Assembly: GCA_021774995.1 (NCBI GenBank)
Contig: JAJFIM010000145.1
Coordinates: forward strand, 1 to 19,075
Length of the DNA stretch: 19,075 bases
Direction of reading: 5' to 3'
Origin: Alphaproteobacteria bacterium
GTDB lineage: Bacteria > Pseudomonadota > Alphaproteobacteria > SMXP01
The notes beneath the pieces are model-generated. The model did not search any database and was not told where the DNA came from. It was given only the letters and a program-made list of their open reading frames with translations. The translations under genes were made by a program, and so were the position numbers. Positions 7,579-14,978 of the stretch are shown here, in pieces (within the stretch, counting starts at the first letter, position 1; each line of letters opens with the position of its first letter).

Positions 7579-8513
7579 TGAGCGCGGGATTGTTGGAAAC
7601 TGCCATTATCGAGCAGGGATCAAGCGGCAAAACCCCTTCTCATTTGTCTCTTGAACAGGCGGTGCGCGTAAGCGCGCGCGCTTTGGCGGAGGCCGGGATT
7701 GAAACGGCGTCTCTTGACGCGCGTCTCATTGTCGCTCATGGGGCGGGAAAAAGCGCTGAGGAATTAGTGCGTGATGGCGCTACACGCCTTGCGGCTTCTC
7801 AGCAAGAAGCCATCGCGACTATACTGACGCGGCGTTTGGCGCGCGAGCCGCTGGCGTATATTACGGGAGAAAAAGAGTTTTGGAGTCTTGATTTTGCCGT
7901 CACCCGCGATACCTTGATACCAAGGCCAGATAGTGAAATTCTGATTGCAAAAGCTTTGGAATATTTAAATCCGTATGACCGGAAGGCGTGTACGGATCAA
8001 ATCCCCTCAATTTTGGATATGGGAACGGGGACCGGCTGCTTGCTGTTGTCACTTCTCGCCGAAGTTGGAGAATTTCATGGCGTGGGCGCTGATGTTGATC
8101 GCGCGGCGCTTGGCGTGGCAAAGAGCAATGCGCTGCGTCACGGATTGGCCGACCGGGCGGCCTTTATTGAAAGTGATTGGGGTACGAATATTTCAGGCCG
8201 CTTTAACCTTGTCATTACCAATCCGCCCTATATTCGTTCAGCGGATTTGAAGCGTCTCGCGCCCGAAGTGTGTCAATTTGAACCGCGCGGCGCATTGGAT
8301 GGCGGTGATGACGGCCTGGATGCTTATCGCCAGATATCCCACTGGGCGGTTCAGTTGCTTCTTGCCGGAGGCTATATCATTGTCGAGATCGGTTCCGACC
8401 AGGCTGAGAATGTTAAGGAAATCCTATTTGACCAGGCGACATTAAATTTTGTAGAATTGGCGAGCGATCTTGAGCGGCGTCCACGCTGTTTGATCGGTCA
8501 ATATAGGGGCTAA
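7578..8513 (+). CDS. prmC: Release factor glutamine N5-methyltransferase PrmC (HemK)
   Basis: Methylates the glutamine of the GGQ motif in RF1 and RF2, raising release efficiency. The 311-residue protein has an N-terminal helical substrate-binding domain (about 25-95), the interdomain motif LIPRPDSE (113-120, PRPETE in many relatives), the SAM-binding motif DMGTGTG (147-153), an acidic D-V-D strand end near 172-174, and the catalytic NPPY at 215-218 followed by I-R. I use ATG 7578, which overlaps the prfA stop by one base (TGATG) and has GAGG upstream. A TTG three bases earlier is also in frame but needs no special assumption. The extra N-terminal 20 residues before the helical domain are slightly longer than usual. 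The prfA-prmC pairing is a widespread enzyme-substrate gene pair. Confidence 0.96.
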   Translation: MSAGLLETAIIEQGSSGKTPSHLSLEQAVRVSARALAEAGIETASLDARLIVAHGAGKSAEELVRDGATRLAASQQEAIATILTRRLAREPLAYITGEKEFWSLDFAVTRDTLIPRPDSEILIAKALEYLNPYDRKACTDQIPSILDMGTGTGCLLLSLLAEVGEFHGVGADVDRAALGVAKSNALRHGLADRAAFIESDWGTNISGRFNLVITNPPYIRSADLKRLAPEVCQFEPRGALDGGDDGLDAYRQISHWAVQLLLAGGYIIVEIGSDQAENVKEILFDQATLNFVELASDLERRPRCLIGQYRG

Positions 8514-8786
8514 AAACGCGCGCAAGCGGCGCATCGCAAAAAGTTGAAAAAAAGGGTTGGAATAAGAAGCGGTAAACGCTAACGTCTGGCATTAGGGAAC
8601 AGACAGAACTTTAAAAGTCTCGCCGGTGATGATATTGGCTTGAGGCTTTGACTCTGGAAACTGCAATCGGAACACTGTTTATTTTTCTTTTGGCGCGTGC
8701 CATCTGAGCTGCATTGGAGTTGAGCGTACCCGCGTTTGGCCTGTAAATTAAATGCAATTACTATTAGAAGGTTGATTATTATCAGC
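8514..8786. other. 273-nt AT-richer intergenic region between prmC and the DUF4167 gene
   Basis: No convincing gene is visible. It holds a bulged inverted repeat (AGTCTCGCC to GGCTTGAGGCT, about 8613-8648), a small perfect dyad AGCG-GTAAA-CGCT (about 8569-8581), and a T-rich run at 8678-8692 with no strong stem immediately before it. I cannot name a clear terminator for the upstream operon. The right end holds a possible promoter for the next gene. Confidence 0.5.
8720..8749 (+). promoter_or_regulatory. Possible promoter for the DUF4167 gene
   Basis: TTGAGC (8720-8725) and TAAATT (8744-8749) are spaced by 18 nt, each matching four of six consensus positions, and the predicted leader would be about 30 nt. 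A second candidate, TTGACT at 8648-8653, has the better -35 but no good -10 (AACACT). Motif inference only. Confidence 0.35.
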
Positions 8787-9386
8787 ATGCAGACAAATGA
8801 TAAACGGCGGCAGCCTGCTGCAAAACGCCAAAGGGGCCGGGGGCGAAAGCCTGGGGGTCAGCAAAATCATCGCCGTTCTTTTGACAGCAATGGCCCTAGC
8901 GTAAAGATTCGAGGCTCGGCCTCGCAAATCAGCGAGAAATACCAAGCCCTTGCGCGCGATGCGAACTTGTCGGGCGATAGAATTGCAGCTGAAAACTTCC
9001 TCCAGCATGCTGAGCATTATTATCGGCTGGTGCGCGCGGCGCAGGTCAACGCCGCTCAAAATTCACATTCACACGCAAATGCCGGTTCTGCAGATCAGTC
9101 CCAGCAGCCCAGCGAAGCCGCTGAGCAGAATAGTCAACCCTCCGCACCTCAAACACAGTCCGTGACGCCTCATGAATCGCTTGAGAAGTCCGGTCAGAGC
9201 GTAACAGAGGCGGGGGCGGAGACCAATGAGGCGCCGCCCAAGTCGCCACGCACGCGCCGCCGCCGCCCAGCGGAATCGGGTCAAGCTAATGGCAAGAGCG
9301 CAGCTCAAGAGGACGAATCTGCTTCGGCGCCATCATCTAAGGAACCCGGCGCGGAACCACAGGTCAGCGACGAAGTGCCGGCTTAA
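8787..9386 (+). CDS. DUF4167 domain protein (alphaproteobacterial, unknown function)
   Basis: The 199-residue protein has a short conserved N-terminal domain and a long disordered tail. Residues 1-30 are rich in Arg, Lys, Gln and Gly. The DUF4167 signature follows: RSFDSNGPSVKIRG (30-43), ISEKYQALARDA (48-59), SGDRIAAENFLQHAEHYYRL (62-81). From about 90 onward the sequence is low-complexity Ala/Gln/Ser/Glu/Pro with one RTRRRR basic patch (155-160). The family is known to me only as a domain of unknown function found downstream of prmC in alphaproteobacteria. The basic, RGG-like lead suggests nucleic-acid or ribosome binding, but that is inference. The start is ATG 8787, where conserved sequence begins. 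AGAAGG at 8765-8770 is rather far (16 nt). An in-frame ATG at 8736 would add hydrophobic residues not seen in the family. Confidence 0.88.
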   Translation: MQTNDKRRQPAAKRQRGRGRKPGGQQNHRRSFDSNGPSVKIRGSASQISEKYQALARDANLSGDRIAAENFLQHAEHYYRLVRAAQVNAAQNSHSHANAGSADQSQQPSEAAEQNSQPSAPQTQSVTPHESLEKSGQSVTEAGAETNEAPPKSPRTRRRRPAESGQANGKSAAQEDESASAPSSKEPGAEPQVSDEVPA

Positions 9387-9411
9387 GGGGCTTTTTGATC
9401 GCTTGGTGATA

Positions 9412-10191
9412 TTAGCCTGGTGGTAAGACCGCATCTCCCTGGGCAATGGTCCCCCTAGAGACGACGCGGGCGTAGACCCCTAAAATTTGATGCCCGTATA
9501 ATTCCCGCAGCAGGCGGGGAACATCGATATTGCGCTCGGCGGTTTCAGGGTCCACCTGCGTGGCGGGGCATCGGACCGTTGTTTTTACAATTTGCAAAGT
9601 GACGGGACCGATCTTAAGGTTTTGATCCAGCCAGTCCATTTCCGCCCAAGGCTCCAATCCCTCCAGATAAAGATTGGCTCTGAATCTCAAAGGGTGCAGC
9701 GTTTGTTTTGCTCGTCTCTCCAGCTCGCGCAGACTGGCCAGATTGATGATGGAAACGCATTTCATGGCGACATCGGAAAAGCTGTGACCTTGAGCAAAGA
9801 CCACGCGCGGGCGCCCACGCACGCTTTGGGGCATGAATTCCTGAATGAATGTTTCAAGCGCCGCGCGCCCTTCGGGCAGGCTTAAATTGGCCTCCAGGCT
9901 TATCCCGTTCGGCGCGCTTACCTTGAGTATGTGCGCGGGGGAATCAAATTCCGTGTGCAGGCGCGCCAGGCGTTCATGCTTCATCAACATGAGAAATTTG
10001 GTTTTTGGAAAATAGCGGGGCGAAACGGGATCAAAGTCGGCGCCGCCATTCTCCAGGGCATAGGCGCGATCTCCGGCAATCACGTCGCCAGGGCTCAGAA
10101 GCGCCTCGTTTAAGCGCTCCGGGCTGAGGCCTTTGATGGGATAGCGGTAGAGCGCATGAAGATGAGGGGCTATATGCTGAGGTTCTGGCAT
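9412..10191 (-). CDS. MOSC-domain protein with N-terminal MOSC beta-barrel (YcbX-like)
   Basis: Predicted cytoplasmic molybdenum-cofactor-dependent protein of the MOSC family, whose characterised relatives (YcbX, mARC) reduce N-hydroxylated compounds. The 259 residues begin with a MOSC N-terminal barrel (LHALYRYPIKGLSPERL at 11-27, GDRAYAL at 40-46). They continue with RFRANLYLEGLEPWAEMDW (169-187) and the hallmark RCPATQVDPETAERN (207-221), in which Cys208 is the likely molybdenum ligand. No ferredoxin domain is fused, unlike E. coli YcbX. The start ATG 10191 (MPEPQHI) matches the family. An in-frame ATG at 10266 would add 25 residues running into the clpB promoter region. It converges on the DUF4167 gene with only 25 nt between the stops and is divergent from clpB. 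The physiological substrate is unknown. Confidence 0.9.
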   Translation of the reverse strand: MPEPQHIAPHLHALYRYPIKGLSPERLNEALLSPGDVIAGDRAYALENGGADFDPVSPRYFPKTKFLMLMKHERLARLHTEFDSPAHILKVSAPNGISLEANLSLPEGRAALETFIQEFMPQSVRGRPRVVFAQGHSFSDVAMKCVSIINLASLRELERRAKQTLHPLRFRANLYLEGLEPWAEMDWLDQNLKIGPVTLQIVKTTVRCPATQVDPETAERNIDVPRLLRELYGHQILGVYARVVSRGTIAQGDAVLPPG

Positions 10192-10268
10192 AGGGCGTAG
10201 AATGGCTAAAATACGAAGAAAAGAAAAGTTTATCCTGTCCCTGGGACGGGAAAAACCATAACTCAAAT

Positions 10269-10297
10269 CTTGTTTGCCGTTCTATCAGCACACATAT
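10269..10297 (+). promoter_or_regulatory. Possible heat-shock (sigma-32/RpoH) promoter for clpB
   Basis: CTTGTTT (10269-10275) is followed after 14 nt by ACACATAT (10290-10297). This resembles the sigma-32 pattern CTTGAAA, 13-15 nt, CCCCATNT: the -35 keeps CTTG and the -10 keeps the C-A-T-N-T core. Heat-shock control is expected for clpB from general knowledge. The leader to the clpB ATG would be about 140 nt. Confidence 0.4.
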
Positions 10298-10396
10298 GAG
10301 CTTTGTAAGGCGTAGCTTTAGAGTTTAAGGGCGCTTTACGTTGCGATGTCGGTGGTTAAGACATTAAGATTAGAGCAGGTGAAGACGACTCGTAGA

Positions 10397-10420
10397 AGCA
10401 GGCCGCTGAACGGCTGCGGG
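10397..10420 (+). promoter_or_regulatory. Stem-loop in the clpB leader
   Basis: GCAG-G-CCG, loop CTGAA, CGGCTGC forms a 7-bp stem with one bulged G, ending about 27 nt before the clpB start. A second small pairing, CTTT with AAAG, encloses the Shine-Dalgarno AAAGG (10435-10440 area). These could affect translation, but no function is shown. Confidence 0.3.
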
Positions 10421-10446
10421 CCGGGCTTTGTTAAGAAAGGCAGTAC

Positions 10447-13044
10447 ATGGATCAGGAAAAATATACCGATCGGTCCCGCGGATTCATTCAATCAGCGCAA
10501 AGTCTTGCACTGAGGGAAGGGCATCAGCGATTTACGCCTGAGCATGTTCTTAAAGTGATGATGGACGACGCGGAAGGTCTGGCGGCGAATCTCATCCGCA
10601 AAGCGGGGGGGCGTCCGGAACAGGTTTTAGAAGGCGTCGATCAGGCTTTGTCGAAAATGCCAAAGGTTGAGGGAAGCGGCGCGGGTCAGCTTTATATGGC
10701 GCCTGAGACGGCGCGGCTTTTTGACGCGGCCGAAAAAATAGCCTCGCAGGCGGGCGACAGCTTCGTCACTGCGGAACGCCTTCTGTTGGCGCTGGTTATG
10801 GCGCAAGATTCCGAGTCAGGGAAAATATTAAGCGCGGCGGGACTAGACGCCAAGGGATTGAACGCCGCGATCAATGAGATCAGAAAAGGCCGCACCGCTG
10901 ACAGCGCTTCGGCTGAAAGCTCTTATGACGCGTTGAAAAAATACGCCCGCGATCTGACGGAGGCGGCCCGGGAGGGCAAGCTTGACCCCGTCATTGGCCG
11001 CGATGAGGAAATCCGCCGCACCATGCAGGTCTTGGCGCGGCGCACCAAGAACAACCCTGTTCTGATTGGCGAGCCCGGCGTTGGCAAAACGGCCATTGCC
11101 GAAGGAATGGCGCTGCGCATCGTCAATGGCGATGTTCCTGAAAGTCTGCGCAATAAAAAACTGATGGCGCTTGATATGGGTTCGCTGGTGGCGGGCGCCA
11201 AATATCGCGGCGAATTCGAAGAAAGATTGAAAGCGGTGCTCTCTGAAATTACCGCTGACGAAGGGCAAACAATCTTATTTATTGATGAAATGCACACCCT
11301 CGTCGGGGCGGGTAAAGCGGATGGGGCGATGGACGCCTCCAATCTATTGAAACCCGCTTTGGCGCGCGGCGATTTGCATTGCATCGGCGCGACCACATTG
11401 GATGAGTACCGCAAGCATGTGGAAAAAGACGCCGCTCTGGCGCGCCGTTTCCAGCCTGTTTTTATTGATGAGCCCAGTGTCGAGGACACTATCAGTATTT
11501 TACGCGGCCTTAAGGATAAATACGAACTGCATCATGGCGTGCGCATCAGCGACAGCGCCATCGTGTCAGCCGCCACTTTATCCAACCGTTATATTTCCGA
11601 CCGTTTCCTTCCCGACAAAGCCATTGATCTCATTGATGAAGCCTCTAGCCGCTTGCGCATGCAGGTGGATTCGAAACCGGAGGCTTTGGATGAGTTGGAC
11701 CGGCGCATTATGCAGTTGAAAATCGAACGGGAGGCGCTGAAAAAAGAATCCGATGAGGGGTCGCGCGATCGGCTGGAAACTCTGGAAGCGGAGCTGGTCG
11801 ATTTGGAAGAGCAGTCAGGGGTGATGAGTGCGCAGTGGGAATCTGAAAAAGATACGCTGGCGGACACACAAAAAATCACTGAGGCGTTGGATCAGCGCCG
11901 CGGGGAATTGGAAATTGCCGAACGCCAGGGAGATCTCAGCCGGGCGAGCGAGTTAAAATATGGCGTGATCCCGGAATTGGAGCAAAAGCTCGCCTCCGCA
12001 GCTTCGGAAAACCCCGAATCAATTGTCAATGAGACCGTGACGGACGAGCACATCGCGCAAGTCGTGTCGCGCTGGACGGGAATCCCGGTTGATAAAATGC
12101 TGGAAGGGGAGCGCGAAAAGCTGCTTCATATGGAAGACGGTTTGCGTAAACGCGTCGTCGGGCAGGAAGCCGCTTTAACGGCGGTGTCGAATGCGGTCCG
12201 ACGGGCGCGCGCCGGTCTGCAGGACCCGCATCGCCCCATCGGGTCGTTCATGTTTTTGGGTCCCACCGGCGTGGGCAAGACCGAATTGACCAAGGCTCTG
12301 GCGGATTTTCTGTTTGAAGACGACCAAGCCATCATTCGTCTCGATATGTCTGAATATATGGAGAAGCATTCCGTTGCCCGTCTGATCGGCGCGCCGCCGG
12401 GTTATGTCGGCTATGAAGAAGGCGGCGCTTTAACCGAAGCGGTGCGCCGCAGGCCCTATCAGGTGGTGCTGTTCGATGAAATAGAAAAAGCCCATCAGGA
12501 AGTGTTTAACGTCTTGCTGCAGGTTCTGGACGATGGGCGCCTCACCGACGGCCAGGGCCGTACCGTGGATTTTTCGAACACTCTGATTATCATGACGTCG
12601 AATCTCGGCGCCGAATATATGGCGGCGCAAGCCGAAGGCGAGATCAGTGCGGATGTGCGCGAACAAGTTATGGAGGCGGTGCGCGGTCATTTCCGGCCCG
12701 AGTTTCTCAACAGACTGGATGAAGTGATCCTCTTCCACCGGCTGACGCGCGCGCAGATGGACACCATCGTCTTGATTCAAATTGAACGGCTTCAGACTCT
12801 TCTTGAGGCACGCAAGATCGTGATCACGCTTGACGATAAAGCGCGCACATGGTTGGCGGATGCGGGTTATGATCCGGTCTATGGCGCGCGTCCTTTGAAA
12901 CGCGTCATTCAACGGCATTTACAAAATCCCCTGGCGGAATTGCTCCTGGAGGGAAATGTGAATGACGGCGACGCCGTCGCCGTGACCGCGGACAATAACG
13001 GGCTTGTCATCAATGGCCGCGCGGTGGAGCAAGCCGCGGAATAG
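10447..13044 (+). CDS. clpB: ATP-dependent disaggregase chaperone ClpB
   Basis: Hexameric AAA+ chaperone that threads and resolves protein aggregates together with DnaK/DnaJ/GrpE. The 865-residue protein is full length and intact. The N-terminal Clp_N repeats cover 1-148. NBD1 has Walker A GEPGVGKT (208-215), pore loop AKYRGEFE (251-258) and Walker B ILFIDE (276-281). The coiled-coil middle domain at about 405-525, rich in Leu/Glu/Arg, separates ClpB from ClpA/ClpC. NBD2 has Walker A GPTGVGKT (605-612), pore loop GYVGYEEGG (652-660), Walker B VVLFDE (673-678) and the FRPEFLNRLDE arginine-finger region. No IGF/IGL loop for ClpP docking was noticed. ATG 10447 has AAAGG six nt upstream. The gene converges on the M23 gene with just 18 nt between the stops. 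Confidence 0.98.
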   Translation: MDQEKYTDRSRGFIQSAQSLALREGHQRFTPEHVLKVMMDDAEGLAANLIRKAGGRPEQVLEGVDQALSKMPKVEGSGAGQLYMAPETARLFDAAEKIASQAGDSFVTAERLLLALVMAQDSESGKILSAAGLDAKGLNAAINEIRKGRTADSASAESSYDALKKYARDLTEAAREGKLDPVIGRDEEIRRTMQVLARRTKNNPVLIGEPGVGKTAIAEGMALRIVNGDVPESLRNKKLMALDMGSLVAGAKYRGEFEERLKAVLSEITADEGQTILFIDEMHTLVGAGKADGAMDASNLLKPALARGDLHCIGATTLDEYRKHVEKDAALARRFQPVFIDEPSVEDTISILRGLKDKYELHHGVRISDSAIVSAATLSNRYISDRFLPDKAIDLIDEASSRLRMQVDSKPEALDELDRRIMQLKIEREALKKESDEGSRDRLETLEAELVDLEEQSGVMSAQWESEKDTLADTQKITEALDQRRGELEIAERQGDLSRASELKYGVIPELEQKLASAASENPESIVNETVTDEHIAQVVSRWTGIPVDKMLEGEREKLLHMEDGLRKRVVGQEAALTAVSNAVRRARAGLQDPHRPIGSFMFLGPTGVGKTELTKALADFLFEDDQAIIRLDMSEYMEKHSVARLIGAPPGYVGYEEGGALTEAVRRRPYQVVLFDEIEKAHQEVFNVLLQVLDDGRLTDGQGRTVDFSNTLIIMTSNLGAEYMAAQAEGEISADVREQVMEAVRGHFRPEFLNRLDEVILFHRLTRAQMDTIVLIQIERLQTLLEARKIVITLDDKARTWLADAGYDPVYGARPLKRVIQRHLQNPLAELLLEGNVNDGDAVAVTADNNGLVINGRAVEQAAE

Positions 13045-13062
13045 CCCCCGCGCCGGATTGAA

Positions 13063-14718
13063 TTAGTTTGTCGCCTGGTTGGGTGTTTCCGTTACTTCGG
13101 CGGAAGCCAGAAGCGGCGGTGTGAGGGGGAGGCGCGCAATTTGCGCATCCATATCCGCGCGCCAGGCGTTAAACGCCTCAAACATGGCGCCTTTAAGTTT
13201 GCGTCCTGTGGGGACGCGGATGGTCATTGGATTAACCTGGCGTTTGTTGACCATCACTTCGTAATGTAGGTGCGGACCTGTGGAGCGTCCGGTGGTGCCT
13301 ATATAGCCGATGATTTGGCCCTGAGAGACCCGAACGCCTTTTCTGATTCCTTTGGCAAACCCTTTCAGGTGGGCGTAAGCAGTTTCATAGCCGTTGGCGT
13401 GGCGTATTTTAACGTAATTGCCAAAGGTACTGAAACGGTTTGCCCGTTCAATGATTCCATTGCCCGCCGCCATGATCGGCGTGCCGCGCGGCGCTGCAAA
13501 ATCAACGCCCTTATGCGCCTTTGTATAGCCCAGCACCGGGTGTTTGCGCCGACCAAAGCCCGAGGATATCCGGGCGCCGTCGACAGGCGTTTTCATCAGG
13601 AATTTTTTCGCGCTCATGCCTTGAGAGCTGTAATAGTCAGTAATCTGATCGTCAGGAGTTTTGAAGCGGTAATAAGCGCGATCTTTACCGCGCAAAACCA
13701 TATTGCCGTATAAAATAGGACCGTCTTTCACCGCTTCGCCTTGCGCGTTGAAAAAGCGCGAGTAATAAATCTCAAAGCTATCGCCTTTGCGAATCTCCCG
13801 CTGAAAGTCGACGTCATATGAGTACATGCGGATGAGTTCGATGATTACTGAAGCTGGAATATTCATTTCTTGCGCGGTGAGGAACAAACTGTTCTCAATC
13901 ACGCCCCGGGCGCGCAAGAACCGTTCTTCAAGAGGCGTGACGACTTCTTCGACGGTGAAACTGTTATCGCTCTTGCGGTTGATTTCAAGGTGGCGGTCCA
14001 CGTCCGTTTTGATTTCAAGGCCAACCAATTGCGGCGTGAACGCCAACGCGTCTGAGCGTGGCGCGGCGCTGGCCAGGATAGGCGCGCGGCCCAAGTCCGG
14101 ATCACTTCCCGTTTGCGGTTTGACCTGCATGGACAAGTTAACGTTCTGTCCTGCTTTAATGCGGCGCGGGTCCAGTTTTGCAGTCATTGCCTGAATGGCG
14201 TTATAGGCGTCGAGGCGGGGAACGCCCGCATCCACCAAAACGCCCATCAGCGTTTCACCGGATTTAATGGTGACAGATGTGGTCTCAATGGCCGGCTGCG
14301 CAGGCGGCGCCGGCGCGAGACGCGGCGCCAGGGCCTGTTGAAAAGAAGGATTAATGGTCGGCGTATCCGCGTCATCGGGAGTGATGGCCATGCCCGTTAG
14401 CGCGTTTGGCGGCCTATCAGAGGCGCTTGGCTGCATAAGGGCCGCCAGTTCGTCAAAGGCGGCGGGGCTGTTCATGTCTTTTGAATGCGCCATTAGAATG
14501 GTTTGGGAAGGCTGAGAGATCGAGAAGGCGCTCAGTCCGAATATTGCCGCGGTAAGAAACGCAAAAACTCCCAGAGCGGCGCCGCCGCGGTGTGCGGTAT
14601 GCAAGAGATGCGTAAAACCTTTCGCCTGCTGCGCAACTGTTGCGGCGGCGTTCAGCAGCCCTCCGGGGAAGAGGGCAAGTATTCCGGAACTTGGTGGTTC
14701 GCGATCGAACTCGAACAA
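13063..14718 (-). CDS. Membrane-anchored M23 family peptidoglycan metallopeptidase (MepM-like), TTG start
   Basis: Predicted zinc endopeptidase that cuts cross-links in periplasmic peptidoglycan. Of 551 residues, about 1-45 are cytoplasmic and 46-67 form one transmembrane helix. A Pro/Ala-rich linker follows. A LysM/OapA-like segment (SVTIKSGETLMGVLVDAG to IKAGQNVNLSM) spans 148-198. The M23 domain covers about 380-500 with HKGVD (His402, Asp406), YAH (His450) and GPHLHYEV (His483, His485), so all zinc and catalytic residues are present. The start is unusual. An in-frame TAA lies 18 nt upstream, and the only codon that keeps the membrane helix is TTG at 14718, preceded by AAGAGGA with about 10 nt spacing. 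The first ATG (residue 76) would remove the helix. MepM/YebA is the closest described relative by layout. DipM or Csd3-like roles are alternatives. Confidence 0.92.
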   Translation of the reverse strand: MFEFDREPPSSGILALFPGGLLNAAATVAQQAKGFTHLLHTAHRGGAALGVFAFLTAAIFGLSAFSISQPSQTILMAHSKDMNSPAAFDELAALMQPSASDRPPNALTGMAITPDDADTPTINPSFQQALAPRLAPAPPAQPAIETTSVTIKSGETLMGVLVDAGVPRLDAYNAIQAMTAKLDPRRIKAGQNVNLSMQVKPQTGSDPDLGRAPILASAAPRSDALAFTPQLVGLEIKTDVDRHLEINRKSDNSFTVEEVVTPLEERFLRARGVIENSLFLTAQEMNIPASVIIELIRMYSYDVDFQREIRKGDSFEIYYSRFFNAQGEAVKDGPILYGNMVLRGKDRAYYRFKTPDDQITDYYSSQGMSAKKFLMKTPVDGARISSGFGRRKHPVLGYTKAHKGVDFAAPRGTPIMAAGNGIIERANRFSTFGNYVKIRHANGYETAYAHLKGFAKGIRKGVRVSQGQIIGYIGTTGRSTGPHLHYEVMVNKRQVNPMTIRVPTGRKLKGAMFEAFNAWRADMDAQIARLPLTPPLLASAEVTETPNQATN

Positions 14719-14808
14719 GGTTCTTATTTCCTCTTACCCGATGCTCTGCCCTGCATCGAAAGTCACTTTGGTATGATGTTTTTTGATGAAATGAGCCCAA
14801 CCTTGGCC

Positions 14809-14837
14809 AAGATGCCGGGTCCTTCCGGCCTTGTCAA
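14809..14837 (-). promoter_or_regulatory. Possible promoter for the M23 peptidase gene
   Basis: On the minus strand a perfect TTGACA (14837-14832) is followed after 17 nt by CATCTT (14814-14809), which matches three of six -10 positions. The leader would be about 85 nt. A perfect 5-bp dyad GCCGG-N6-CCGGC (14814-14829) lies between the hexamers, where a repressor could bind. The M23 gene may therefore be transcribed separately from the genes upstream of it. Confidence 0.42.
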
Positions 14838-14978
14838 CAATCTGACCTTTCAAAATGGCAGAAAACTCCCGCAAAATCAGTGATAGAAACGCGCTTTCCT
14901 CAGAGTAGGGCAAAGTAAGTTTAAGATTGATTTAATCCGCCGGCGGGGGCGTTTTTATGGGTTGCGCGCATCCCCCTT

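Noticed and set aside
8579..8788. A 69-codon leftward frame filling most of the prmC-DUF4167 gap, with a hydrophobic N-terminus like a signal peptide
   Set aside because: There is no Shine-Dalgarno before its ATG, the start overlaps the DUF4167 start, and the sequence after the hydrophobic run looks like chance translation of AT-rich promoter DNA. It matches no family I recognise.
12430..12918. Leftward 162-codon frame inside clpB
   Set aside because: Antisense shadow of the conserved ClpB NBD2 coding sequence, with no family features.
13045..13062. Shared bidirectional terminator between clpB and the M23 gene
   Set aside because: The 18-nt gap has only weak GC pairing and no T-run on either strand.
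14930..14960. Possible rightward intrinsic terminator (CGCC-GGCGGG-GGCG then TTTTT) between the MBL and M23 genes
   Set aside because: The stem is only about 4 bp and no rightward gene ends here, so it has nothing to terminate; on the minus strand there is no U-run in the right place.
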